A DNA stretch of 18,284 bases from an uncultured Bulleidia sp. (GCA_934754415.1 CAKVIS010000036.1:1-18284), one strand, 5' to 3'; positions 7,529-15,200 are shown, numbered from the stretch's first letter. The notes: a model not told the origin generated them from the letters alone. Made by a program: numbers and translations.

Positions 7529-7537
7529 AGTATACCA
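7529..7537 (-). promoter_or_regulatory. Extended -10 promoter for tRNA-Ser
   Basis: On the minus strand TGGTATACT is a TGn-extended -10 element placed so transcription would begin about 7 bases before the mature tRNA. No good -35 box is seen 16-18 bp upstream, which fits an extended -10 promoter. The element lies inside the leader of the divergent peptidase gene. Confidence 0.55.
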
Positions 7538-7559
7538 TAAAGTAGAAAGGATTATGTAT

Positions 7560-9263
7560 ATGAAATTTAATGAAATGAAGTACAAACGATTAGATGTTAA
7601 TGAAATGGAAAACAGTTTGAAACAGCCATTAGAAAAGTTTAAAGTAGCTGACAATTATGAAACTGCAAAGGAAGCTTTTCTGGAAATGGATAAAGCCCAA
7701 ACACATATTCATACCTATGCCACATTAGCTCAGATTCATCATGATATTGATACTAGAGATGATTTCTATACAAAAGAAAATGAATTCTGGATGGAAACAC
7801 TTCCTCAGCTTCAACCATACTCTGCTTCTTTTACAAAAGCTTTATTACATTCTCCATTCAGAGCGGAATTTGAAAAAGATTTCGGCGCAATTTTATTTGT
7901 GAATGCAGAAATTGAAGAAAAAGCATTCGATCCGATTCTTGTAGAAGACTTGAAAAAGGAAAACAAACTTGCACAGGAATACGAAAACTTACTTGCCAGT
8001 GCACAAGTTGATTTTGAAGGTGAAAAATATACTTTAAGTCAGATGACACCATTTATGAATGATGCGGATGATGACAGAAGATTACAGGCATGGGTTGCAG
8101 AAGGAAGATGGTATAAGGAACATCAGCCTGAAATGGATCGTATTTATGATGAGCTTGTGCATTTAAGAGATAGTATGGGTAAGAAACTTGGATATGACGG
8201 GTATACACAGCTGGGCTATTATCGTATGCAGAGAAATTGCTATACCAAAGAAGATATTGCAAAGTTCAGAGAAGCAGTGGTGAAATATGTTGTGCCAGTT
8301 ACCGAGTCTATTTATAAAGAACAGGCAAAGCGCTTAGGAAAATCTTATCCTTTATCATTTGCTGATGCACAGCTGGAATTCAGATCAGGAAATTCCAAAC
8401 CTGCCGGAACAGCAGAAGATGTTGTAAAAGCAGGTATCAAATTTTATGATGAATTATCTCCAGTTACATCCGAGTATTTTCATCAGATGGTAGATGGAGA
8501 TCTCATGAACCTTTTATCTACAGAAGGTAAAGCAGGCGGTGGTTACTGCACTTCTCTTGGAGATTACAGAATGCCGTTTATTTTTGCAAACTTTAATGGT
8601 ACTCAGGGAGATGTAGAAGTGATTACCCATGAAGCAGGTCACGCATTTGAAGCATGGCTGAATAAAGATCGTGTACCTGAATCTACAATCTGGCCTACAA
8701 TGGAAGCTTGTGAATGTCATTCCATGTCTATGGAGTTCTTTGGTCAGGAATGGGCAAAAGATTTCTTTGGAGAAGACGCCAGAAAATATGTATATTCTCA
8801 TGTTGCCGGAGCTATGAAATTTATTCCTTATGGTACTGCAGTGGATCATTTCCAGCATGAAATTTATGCACATCCGGAATATACTCCAAGACAAAGACAT
8901 GATGTATGGAAAAAATTATGTCAGCTGTATATGCCTTGGTACAGACTGGATGGTCAGATTCCATTCTACAGTGACGGAGAACACTGGCAGTTAAAACACC
9001 ATATTTACAGCAGTCCTTTCTACTATATTGATTATTGTCTTGCACAAACTATTTCTTTGGAATTCTGGGCAATGATACAGACAGACATTCATAAGGCGTG
9101 GGATAAATACATGGAGTATACGAGTCTTGGTGGAAGTGATACATGGACAAACATGTTGAAAACATCCCATCTGTCCAGTCCGTTTGAAGGGGATACTTTG
9201 AAAGAAATTTGTGAAAAAGTACAGGAATATCTGGATAATTATGATTTGACAGATATTGCATAA
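7560..9263 (+). CDS. M3-family oligoendopeptidase (PepF-like zinc metallopeptidase)
   Basis: A 567-residue cytosolic zinc peptidase of family M3 that would cut short peptides. The active site HEAGH is at 357-361 (zinc ligands His357 and His361, catalytic Glu358), and a third glutamate ligand, probably Glu385, lies in MEACECHSMSMEFF. No signal peptide or membrane segment is visible. Length and N-terminus (MKFNEMKYKRL) suit the shorter M3 branch related to, but distinct from, classical PepF. Upstream in-frame ATGs at 7518 and 7554 exist; 7560 is preferred because AGAAAGG (7544-7550) is 9 bases away, against 3 for 7554. The gene is monocistronic between the tRNA and a terminator. A + strand promoter could not be placed securely. 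Confidence 0.93.
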   Translation: MKFNEMKYKRLDVNEMENSLKQPLEKFKVADNYETAKEAFLEMDKAQTHIHTYATLAQIHHDIDTRDDFYTKENEFWMETLPQLQPYSASFTKALLHSPFRAEFEKDFGAILFVNAEIEEKAFDPILVEDLKKENKLAQEYENLLASAQVDFEGEKYTLSQMTPFMNDADDDRRLQAWVAEGRWYKEHQPEMDRIYDELVHLRDSMGKKLGYDGYTQLGYYRMQRNCYTKEDIAKFREAVVKYVVPVTESIYKEQAKRLGKSYPLSFADAQLEFRSGNSKPAGTAEDVVKAGIKFYDELSPVTSEYFHQMVDGDLMNLLSTEGKAGGGYCTSLGDYRMPFIFANFNGTQGDVEVITHEAGHAFEAWLNKDRVPESTIWPTMEACECHSMSMEFFGQEWAKDFFGEDARKYVYSHVAGAMKFIPYGTAVDHFQHEIYAHPEYTPRQRHDVWKKLCQLYMPWYRLDGQIPFYSDGEHWQLKHHIYSSPFYYIDYCLAQTISLEFWAMIQTDIHKAWDKYMEYTSLGGSDTWTNMLKTSHLSSPFEGDTLKEICEKVQEYLDNYDLTDIA

Positions 9264-9270
9264 CATTGAG

Positions 9271-9291
9271 AGTGCACTAGCTGCACTTTTT
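9271..9291 (+). terminator. Short intrinsic terminator after the oligoendopeptidase
   Basis: AGTGCA (9271-9276) and TGCACT (9282-9287) form a 6-bp stem with a CTAGC loop, followed by TTTTTCT. It is a modest hairpin 8 bases after the stop codon. Confidence 0.65.
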
Positions 9292-9294
9292 CTA

Positions 9295-9332
9295 TATGTA
9301 AAAATGTAACAATTTACATAAGCATATGTAAA
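9295..9332 (+). repeat. Three copies of TATGTAAA in alternating orientation
   Basis: TATGTAAA at 9295-9302, its exact reverse complement TTTACATA at 9313-9320, and TATGTAAA again at 9325-9332. The last two form a perfect 8-bp inverted repeat with an AGCA spacer; the first two form another with a 10-base spacer. They lie about 40-75 bp upstream of the -35 box of the lipoprotein gene and may be operator sites, although the region is AT-rich. Confidence 0.5.
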
Positions 9333-9369
9333 AAATAACAATAAAACTGAAAAATAATTCATTTTATCC

Positions 9370-9397
9370 TTGTTTTGAGAACATCTGTCGCTATAAT
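9370..9397 (+). promoter_or_regulatory. Promoter of the peptide-binding lipoprotein gene
   Basis: TTGTTT (9370-9375) and a perfect TATAAT (9392-9397) lie 16 bp apart. A strong AGGGAGG ribosome binding site (9414-9420) follows, 6 bases before the ATG. Confidence 0.7.
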
Positions 9398-9426
9398 AAA
9401 GACATTTTTAAAAAGGGAGGAAACAT

Positions 9427-11049
9427 ATGAAAAGGTATTACAAATCAGCCTTGCTGGCTACTCTGGCATTATCACTTGCCGGATGCGGTGGTGGTTCATC
9501 TACTTCCGGTTCATCCACATCATCTTCAAATATTCTGAAATATGGCTTATCAGGAATTGAAGGAAATTTCAGTCCGTTTATTTCTTCTAATACGTATGAT
9601 AGCTATGTATGCAGTCTGATATTTGAACCGCTTGTTACAGTCGATGCTTCAGGTGAATATGTTCCATATTTAGCTGACTGGGAATTGTCAGATGATAAAC
9701 TGACATATACATTTACATTGAAAGATGGCATTAAATTCTCAGATGGAACGGATATGACAGCAGAAGATGTTGCTTACTCATACAGTGTTCCGGCAGAAGA
9801 AGACTATGCAGGTCCTAGATTAAATGTTGCCAATGCTATTGCTGATATCAAAGTTGTTGATGATAAGACTGTGGCATTTACAATGGCAAGTGCATCACCA
9901 GCAAATATTCAGAATTTTACTTATGGAATCATGTCCAAAGAATATTATGCACATTCTTCTTTTGAAGAATTAAATGAATTGAACCAGAAACCAATGGGTT
10001 CAGGTAAGTTTGTTCTGGAAGATGGAGGATATGCTTCCAAGCAGTATGTAAAACTGAAGACTAATGAAAATTACTGGGACAGTGATGCAAAACCAAAGAT
10101 TGATGGCGTATACATGCTGGAAGTTGCAGATGACACAGTATTATCTTCACTTGAAAGTGGTGAAATCGATATGTGTATGCCTGCTGCTAAAGCTGAAAAC
10201 GTTGAATCTATTGAAAGCATGAGCAATGCTCACCTGGTATCTTATTTAGGTAATGGATATACATTTATGTGCTTTAATACAACAAGACCTACACTTGCTC
10301 AGACAGAGGTACGTCAGGCATTAATGTATGCATTAGACAGAAAGTCATTTTTAAAAGCTGAATATGGTTCTGATGACCTTGTTTCCTTAGGTATGGCTCC
10401 AATTTCTCCAGTATCCTGGGCATATCCTGGAAACGATGCATTAAATGCATATGATTACGATTTAGACAAAGCTGCCAAGATGTTAGATGATGCAGGCTGG
10501 AAAGATACAGATGGAGATGGCATCCGTGATAAGGATGGAACACCATTACATCTGAACTGGTTAGTATATACAGATTCTACATGGCCTGGAACATTATCTT
10601 CCATGGCATACGATTCCTGGCATAAGATTGGGGTTGATCTGGAAATCACACAGATGGACTTCAATACAGTATCTTCTATGACAATGGATGCTGAACCAGG
10701 CGAAAAAGACTTCGATATTTATACAATGGGATTCTCACTCTCTGCTGATCCGGATCCAACAGGTGGATTATACGATGCTGATGCTTATGTAGCTGGTGGA
10801 TTCAATGCTTCTGGTTTCCGTGATGAAAAATCTCAGGAATTAATTGCTGAAGGTTTAGCAGAATTTGACCAGGATAAGAGAGCTGAAATCTACAAAGAAT
10901 GGGCTATTCGTCAGAACGAATTAGTTCCAACTGCAATTATTGCTTATCGTTCTGAAATTTGGGGTATTGCAGATAGAGTACATGGTCTTGATGATCTGAA
11001 CTCTTATCAGGATTTCACATCCTTTATTTCAGATGTGACTTTAGATTGA
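9427..11049 (+). CDS. Peptide/solute-binding lipoprotein of an ABC transporter (SBP family 5)
   Basis: A 540-residue extracellular binding protein of the DppA/OppA type. The signal peptide (MKRYYKSALLATLALSLAGC) ends in the lipobox LAGC with Cys20 as lipid anchor, followed by a Gly/Ser/Thr-rich tether. Typical SBP_bac_5 features follow: NTYDSYVCSLIFEPLV, YTFTLKDGIKFSDGTDMTAEDV (about residues 97-118), the ALMYALDRK segment and the DDAGWKDTDGDGIRD motif. No permease or ATPase genes adjoin it; an oligoendopeptidase lies upstream. It has its own promoter and terminator, so it is an orphan binding protein that must work with a transporter encoded elsewhere. Peptide as ligand is inferred from the family only; nickel, sugar or other ligands also occur in it. 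Confidence 0.92.
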   Translation: MKRYYKSALLATLALSLAGCGGGSSTSGSSTSSSNILKYGLSGIEGNFSPFISSNTYDSYVCSLIFEPLVTVDASGEYVPYLADWELSDDKLTYTFTLKDGIKFSDGTDMTAEDVAYSYSVPAEEDYAGPRLNVANAIADIKVVDDKTVAFTMASASPANIQNFTYGIMSKEYYAHSSFEELNELNQKPMGSGKFVLEDGGYASKQYVKLKTNENYWDSDAKPKIDGVYMLEVADDTVLSSLESGEIDMCMPAAKAENVESIESMSNAHLVSYLGNGYTFMCFNTTRPTLAQTEVRQALMYALDRKSFLKAEYGSDDLVSLGMAPISPVSWAYPGNDALNAYDYDLDKAAKMLDDAGWKDTDGDGIRDKDGTPLHLNWLVYTDSTWPGTLSSMAYDSWHKIGVDLEITQMDFNTVSSMTMDAEPGEKDFDIYTMGFSLSADPDPTGGLYDADAYVAGGFNASGFRDEKSQELIAEGLAEFDQDKRAEIYKEWAIRQNELVPTAIIAYRSEIWGIADRVHGLDDLNSYQDFTSFISDVTLD

Positions 11050-11107
11050 TTCAAGGACTCCCTCTTGAATATTGTCGGTATTTAGTAAAAAAAATGCCGA
11101 CTTTTTT
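11049..11107 (+). terminator. Tandem hairpin terminator after the lipoprotein gene
   Basis: A first hairpin, ATTCAAG (11049-11055) / CTTGAAT (11064-11070), is followed by a stronger one, GTCGGTATTT (11074-11083) / AAATGCCGAC (11092-11101), 10 bp with one G-T pair, and then six T residues (11102-11107). The second has all parts of a rho-independent terminator and insulates the V-ATPase operon. Confidence 0.9.
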
Positions 11108-11112
11108 ATTGC

Positions 11113-11129
11113 TTGTGAATCATTCACAA
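11113..11129 (+). promoter_or_regulatory. Perfect 17-bp palindrome, Rex-like operator candidate
   Basis: TTGTGAATCATTCACAA has 8-bp arms around a single C. The arms TTGTGAA/TTCACAA equal the Rex half-sites known from Bacillus and Streptomyces (consensus TTGTGAA-N4-TTCACAA), but the spacer here is 3 rather than 4 bases. CRP/FNR-type sites (TGTGA-N6-TCACA) are also one base off. It lies just upstream of the presumed V-ATPase promoter, and rex is encoded at 2687-3304. Confidence 0.55.
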
Positions 11130-11134
11130 ATTGG

Positions 11135-11162
11135 TTGAAAGAATTTAGTTACGGTGTAATAA
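11135..11162 (+). promoter_or_regulatory. Possible promoter of the V-ATPase operon
   Basis: TTGAAA (11135-11140) and TAATAA (11157-11162) lie 16 bp apart. The -10 match is imperfect, and the AT-rich run TAATAATAATAT offers alternatives. A promoter is required between the terminator at 11107 and the first gene at 11213, and this is the best pair I see. Confidence 0.4.
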
Positions 11163-11212
11163 TAATATACGCTTTTATGTTCATTTTTTTAAAAGCAGTA
11201 AGGAGAGACAAG

Positions 11213-11530
11213 ATGGAAATTGAAGCAATCCAAAGTTTGATTGAAACAGATGAAAATGTGCGAAATCAGATTCAGGATATCTATAATCAACGAGCGCTGT
11301 TAAAAAAAGCTATCGAAGACGAAAAGAAAAAGATGTCCGAAGAAACTTGGAAAGAAGTAAATGAAACTGTTGCTAAAACAAAAGCAGAGTTAGACAAGAA
11401 AATTCAAGATGATGATGTTTTAAACCAGGCTTATTATGCAAAAGCTTCTAAACAGCTTCAGGATATGTTTGATCAGAACAAAGATTCCTGGTGCAAAGAA
11501 GTTTATAACCGTATTGTCAAAGGTGAGTAG
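11213..11530 (+). CDS. ntpF: V-type ATPase peripheral stalk subunit (G/H, NtpF-like)
   Basis: A 105-residue, highly charged, largely helical protein rich in Glu, Lys and Gln, matching the small peripheral-stalk subunit that pairs with subunit E and links subunit I to the A3B3 head. Sequence identity in this subunit class is low, so the call leans on position as first gene of the operon, size and coiled-coil character. The ATG at 11213 has AAGGAGAG (11200-11207) six bases away. An in-frame TTG at 11072 would add 47 residues, but they would be read through the preceding terminator and the palindrome, so that extension is rejected. The next gene starts 2 bases after the stop. Confidence 0.75.
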   Translation: MEIEAIQSLIETDENVRNQIQDIYNQRALLKKAIEDEKKKMSEETWKEVNETVAKTKAELDKKIQDDDVLNQAYYAKASKQLQDMFDQNKDSWCKEVYNRIVKGE

Positions 11531-11532
11531 CC

Positions 11533-12570
11533 ATGAACAATGACGGCGCAATGGTCGCAAAAGCCAGAGCTATGTTTGGTGAACGTCTTGGTGCAGGTGA
11601 CTATGAAGCCTTACTTCAGAAAAAGAATATCGCAGATATCGTTGCTTTCTTGAAAACAGATAAACTGTTTGAACACACATTGGAAGGAGTAAACGAAAAA
11701 GCGGTCCATCGTGGACAGTTGGAAGTGTTACTACGACTGAATGTCTATGATCGTTTACGTAAGTTATTACGTTACGGAAGTAAGGAAGATGGTCAGTTTT
11801 TAATTGCTGCAGGTATGAATACGGAAATTGAAATGATTTTGATGTGTATTCGTACTTTGATCAACCCGGACAGTGATGAAAAAGAGCAGCTGATTGCAAG
11901 TATGCCTATGTATATTGTGCAATATTTATCCTTTGATATTTCAAAACTTGTAGATGTGTATTCTTATGAAGAACTGCTGGATCTTTTGAAAGAGACAAAG
12001 TATTATAAGATTCTTTTGCAATATCGTAATTCAGAATTACAGGAACTGGATATGGTTTCTCTGGAACATGATATGAGAGATGCCTATTATGCAAATCTGA
12101 TATCTATGGCTTCCTCCAGTGCAAAAGGAGAAGAAAAGAAACTTCTGGTAGATATGATTACAAAGCGTATTGAGCTGGAAAATGTAACACTTATCTACAG
12201 ACTTAAGAAATATTTTAAACTTCCAGGGGATAAAATTGCAAAGCAGCTTACCAGTGCTCACAGTCTGTTCTCTGCAAGAGAATTGCAGAAAATGATAGAT
12301 GCTTCTTCACCTGAGGAAGTTCTGGAAATGCTGAAAAGAAAATATCATCGCTATGTAAAGGAGGAAAACTTTACATACATTGAACGATACACAGAACGTA
12401 TCGCCTATAACATGTATTACACAACTATTGAAACAAGCGCAGAACCGTATTTGGTGCTATTGAGTTATTTGCAATTATCTTTAGCTGAAATACGTAATCT
12501 GATTAATATTCTTGAAGGAGCAAGATACGGCGTCTCCAAGGACAGAGTCAGAGCGTTGCTTGTATATTAG
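11533..12570 (+). CDS. ntpC: V-type ATPase subunit C (central stalk-to-rotor adaptor, d/AC39)
   Basis: A 345-residue soluble protein of the AC39/subunit C family, the funnel-shaped adaptor sitting on the membrane K-ring and holding the central axle. Typical features are the N-terminal AKARAMFGERL segment, which fits the family's first helix, the helix-rich middle and the C-terminal YLVLLSYLQLSLAEIRNLINILEGA, close to the family ending in ..EIxNLRxIxxGK.. . Start ATG 11533 uses GGTGAG at 11521-11526, inside the end of the previous gene. It lies 14 bases before ntpI. Family and context agree. Confidence 0.9.
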   Translation: MNNDGAMVAKARAMFGERLGAGDYEALLQKKNIADIVAFLKTDKLFEHTLEGVNEKAVHRGQLEVLLRLNVYDRLRKLLRYGSKEDGQFLIAAGMNTEIEMILMCIRTLINPDSDEKEQLIASMPMYIVQYLSFDISKLVDVYSYEELLDLLKETKYYKILLQYRNSELQELDMVSLEHDMRDAYYANLISMASSSAKGEEKKLLVDMITKRIELENVTLIYRLKKYFKLPGDKIAKQLTSAHSLFSARELQKMIDASSPEEVLEMLKRKYHRYVKEENFTYIERYTERIAYNMYYTTIETSAEPYLVLLSYLQLSLAEIRNLINILEGARYGVSKDRVRALLVY

Positions 12571-12584
12571 AAAGGAGAAGACAG

Positions 12585-14402
12585 ATGGCAATTGTAAAAA
12601 TGAAATATATATCAGCAGGTACCAGTAAAGACAATGTTGAAGACCTGCTGTTAAAAGGAATGCATTCGAACATGCTTGATGTTGAACCGGCCAGTAATAT
12701 CGTCACAGAAGAAAACGGTGGAAAGATGTTATCGGAAGAAAATCCATATGCTGCATTTAAGCAGACATTACAGAATTTTGCTCATGCGGTAGGATTTGAC
12801 TTCCATGATCAGGAGCCTTCCACAAGATATTCCAGTGAAGATATTGAAGCATTTATCGATGAACTTCAGGATAAGTTCGGTATCACAAGTGATGCTGAAC
12901 ATGTCATTCTGACACCGGATGATGAAACTGCTTTAGAAGAGCTCTCAGTATGTGGATTTGAAAAAATTCATGCCTGCAGATATTTAAATTTTGGATTTGG
13001 CCGTTTACCAAGAGAGAGTTTTCCAAAGCTTTCTATGTACAGAGACAATATTTTTGTACATCATCGTTTACATGAAACAAAACAGTATATCTGGATGGTT
13101 TATGTGACGAGTGATTCTTATGCAGATGAAGTAAAGAAGATTTTTGACAGTTTATATTTTGAACCTGTTGAAATTCCAATGGTGGATGTACATAAACTGC
13201 TCCATGAATATGAATTTAAGTTAAATGATATTTATGCTTACTGCTCTCAGGAGGATGATATCATAAAACAGTATAAATACATTTCTGTATTTGATGATAT
13301 GTATTATTTATCCGGATTTGTGCAGGCATCTCAGGTAGAAGAGTATAAAAAACAGTTCGAGGGAATGGAAGTCACTTTTGATGAGAAAGATCCTTCTGAA
13401 GTTCCACAGTTTCAGTGTCCGACATTATTGAAGAACAACTGGTTTGCAAGACCGTTCGAGTTGTTTGTGGAAATGTATTCTTTACCGCAATATGATGACT
13501 TTGATCCAACGTTCTTCTTATCCATTACATATTGTCTGCTTTTCGGAATCATGTTTGGAGATATGGGACAGGGAATTGTCCTGATGATCCTGGGATTAGT
13601 ATTTGAAAAGAAAGGCAAACTGTTTGGAATTATAGGAAGAGCAGGTATCACGTCTACTATATTTGGATTCCTGTTTGGTTCCTTGTTTGGTAATGAAGAA
13701 ATTCTGAATCCAATTCATCAGAGTTTATTCCATGTGCGTGAAAAACTCTTTGATGTTATGTCCAATTCCAATACCATGACGCTGTTACTTGGAGCCATGC
13801 TGGTTGGGGCTGTATTAATTCTGATGTCCATGTCTTTGAACATCATAAACAATGTAAAACACAAAAAATGGGGAGAAGTTTTCTTCTCACAGAATGGTAT
13901 TGCAGGTTTCTGCTTCTACTTATATGTACTGCTTGCTGCAGGCGGTGTATTAGTTGGTGGTGGTTCTCCACTGTTAAATCCTGCATGCATGGTAATCTTT
14001 GTGGGTGTACCTGTAATATGTTTCTTAATGAAAGAACCATTCACGAATCTTGTTGAGCATAAGCCAATGACACCTGAAGAAGGCTGGGGTGGATATGTTC
14101 TGCAGAATATCTTTGAAGTATTGGAAATTATTTTGTCTTTTGTTACAAACTCCATGTCTTATTTAAGAGTAGGCGGTTTCGTATTATCTCATGCCGGTAT
14201 GATGCTTGTAGTTATGACACTGGTCAAGATGACATCCAATGCAGGAATTATTGTACTGATCTTAGGTAACATCTTTGTTATGGTACTTGAAGGTCTTGTT
14301 GTGGGTATTCAGTCTTTACGTCTTGAATACTATGAAATGTTCTCTCGTTACTACAATGGTGGCGGTAGAAAATATAAAGCACTAACTGCGGAAGCAGAAT
14401 GA
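12585..14402 (+). CDS. ntpI: V-type ATPase subunit I (a subunit, ion channel stator)
   Basis: A 605-residue stator subunit. Residues 1 to about 300 form the cytosolic arm; the rest is a multi-helix membrane domain starting near Asp307 with FFLSITYCLLFGIMFGDMGQG, a signature of the family. The SYLRVGGFVLSHAGMML segment holds Arg528, expected to be the conserved arginine facing the rotor glutamate. It is somewhat shorter than the common 640-680 residues, mostly in the cytosolic arm. The ATG follows AAAGGAGA. Its stop is overlapped by an ATG at 14399, but the next gene probably starts later. Confidence 0.94.
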   Translation: MAIVKMKYISAGTSKDNVEDLLLKGMHSNMLDVEPASNIVTEENGGKMLSEENPYAAFKQTLQNFAHAVGFDFHDQEPSTRYSSEDIEAFIDELQDKFGITSDAEHVILTPDDETALEELSVCGFEKIHACRYLNFGFGRLPRESFPKLSMYRDNIFVHHRLHETKQYIWMVYVTSDSYADEVKKIFDSLYFEPVEIPMVDVHKLLHEYEFKLNDIYAYCSQEDDIIKQYKYISVFDDMYYLSGFVQASQVEEYKKQFEGMEVTFDEKDPSEVPQFQCPTLLKNNWFARPFELFVEMYSLPQYDDFDPTFFLSITYCLLFGIMFGDMGQGIVLMILGLVFEKKGKLFGIIGRAGITSTIFGFLFGSLFGNEEILNPIHQSLFHVREKLFDVMSNSNTMTLLLGAMLVGAVLILMSMSLNIINNVKHKKWGEVFFSQNGIAGFCFYLYVLLAAGGVLVGGGSPLLNPACMVIFVGVPVICFLMKEPFTNLVEHKPMTPEEGWGGYVLQNIFEVLEIILSFVTNSMSYLRVGGFVLSHAGMMLVVMTLVKMTSNAGIIVLILGNIFVMVLEGLVVGIQSLRLEYYEMFSRYYNGGGRKYKALTAEAE

Positions 14403-14434
14403 TAGAAAAGGATATAAATCCAGGAGGAAAAATT

Positions 14435-14869
14435 ATGTTATCTATTAGTGAAATTGTTATTCCATGTTTAGCTGTATTATTAGTTGTAGGTCCATTATGG
14501 TTAATGTTCAAAGGCGGTATCAACCGTAATAATGCAAAAGCAAGAATGATTGCTCAGATTTCCATTTTTGCAGGTGTATTCTTAGTTTGCTTAGTCTTCC
14601 AGGCTAACCAGTTTGCTGCTCTTGCAGAAGAAGCTACTTCTTCTACAGCTTCCAGTGCTCAGGGTTTAGGCTTCATCGCTGCTTCCATCGCCGTTGCTGC
14701 TTCCAGTTTAGGTGCAGGTCTTGCTGTTGCTAAAGCTGCTCCTGCTGCTATTGGTGCTATCTCTGAAAATGGCGACAACTTCGGTAAAGCTATTATCTTC
14801 GTTGCCTTAGGTGAAGGTATCGCTATTTACGGTCTATTGATTTCTATCTTGATCATCAACAAACTTTAA
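14435..14869 (+). CDS. ntpK: V-type ATPase rotor ring subunit K (c subunit, proteolipid)
   Basis: A 144-residue proteolipid with four predicted membrane helices (about 7-25, 38-62, 77-100, 118-140). The second hairpin is typical: GLGFIAASIAVAASSLGAGLAVAKAAPAAIGAI, then ALGEGIAIYGLL with the ion-binding Glu127. The first hairpin has lost the Gly/Ala-rich proteolipid pattern and any membrane acidic residue, so each subunit offers one ion site. The ATG at 14435 is preferred over the in-frame ATG at 14399 because AGGAGG (14422-14427) sits 7 bases before it; the earlier start would add a hydrophilic 12-residue tail. The strong ribosome binding site fits the many copies needed for the ring. Confidence 0.9.
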   Translation: MLSISEIVIPCLAVLLVVGPLWLMFKGGINRNNAKARMIAQISIFAGVFLVCLVFQANQFAALAEEATSSTASSAQGLGFIAASIAVAASSLGAGLAVAKAAPAAIGAISENGDNFGKAIIFVALGEGIAIYGLLISILIINKL

Positions 14870-14883
14870 TAGAGGATTGCAGT

Positions 14884-15192
14884 ATGAAAGCATTCTGCAT
14901 TAGTGACAATACAGATACAGTGATGGGAATGCGTCTTGCAGGCATTGAAGGAGAAGTCATTCATGAAAGAGACAGAATCCTTCAAAAGCTGGACGAACTC
15001 ATTCAGGATAAAAATATAGCGATTATCCTGATGACAACCAAAACTGTAGAACAAGTGAGCGATGTCGTTTCTGACTATAAGTTAAACCTTCCAAAACCGT
15101 TAATTGTCGAAATATCCGACAGACATGGTTCCGGAAATATCGGCGCAACCATCGACTCTTATATCAGTGATGCCACCGGTATCAAACTTTGA
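14884..15192 (+). CDS. ntpG: V-type ATPase subunit F (central axle, NtpG)
   Basis: A 102-residue protein with the Rossmann-like subunit F fold: N-terminal KAFCISDNTDTVMGMRLAGI, the segment IAIILMTTKTVEQV and PLIVEISDRHG, matching the family pattern IGDxDTVxGFRLAG..GIIxITE..P.I..IP. It binds subunit D in the rotating axle. The ATG has AGAGGA (14872-14877) six bases upstream, 14 bases after ntpK. The gene order K-F-E-A-B supports it. Confidence 0.92.
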   Translation: MKAFCISDNTDTVMGMRLAGIEGEVIHERDRILQKLDELIQDKNIAIILMTTKTVEQVSDVVSDYKLNLPKPLIVEISDRHGSGNIGATIDSYISDATGIKL

Positions 15193-15200
15193 GGTGAAGT

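Noticed and set aside
7518..7559. 14-residue extension of the oligoendopeptidase from the upstream ATG
   Set aside because: No ribosome binding site precedes it (it abuts the tRNA gene), and AGAAAGG is well placed for ATG 7560.
8514..9362. Several minus-strand ORFs opposite the peptidase gene
   Set aside because: They overlap a full-length conserved + strand gene and show Cys/His/Phe-rich shadow composition without ribosome binding sites.
11072..11212. 47-residue N-terminal extension of ntpF with an apparent membrane helix
   Set aside because: It reads through the terminator, palindrome and promoter region from a TTG; AAGGAGAG precedes ATG 11213, and the stalk subunit is normally soluble and about 105 residues.
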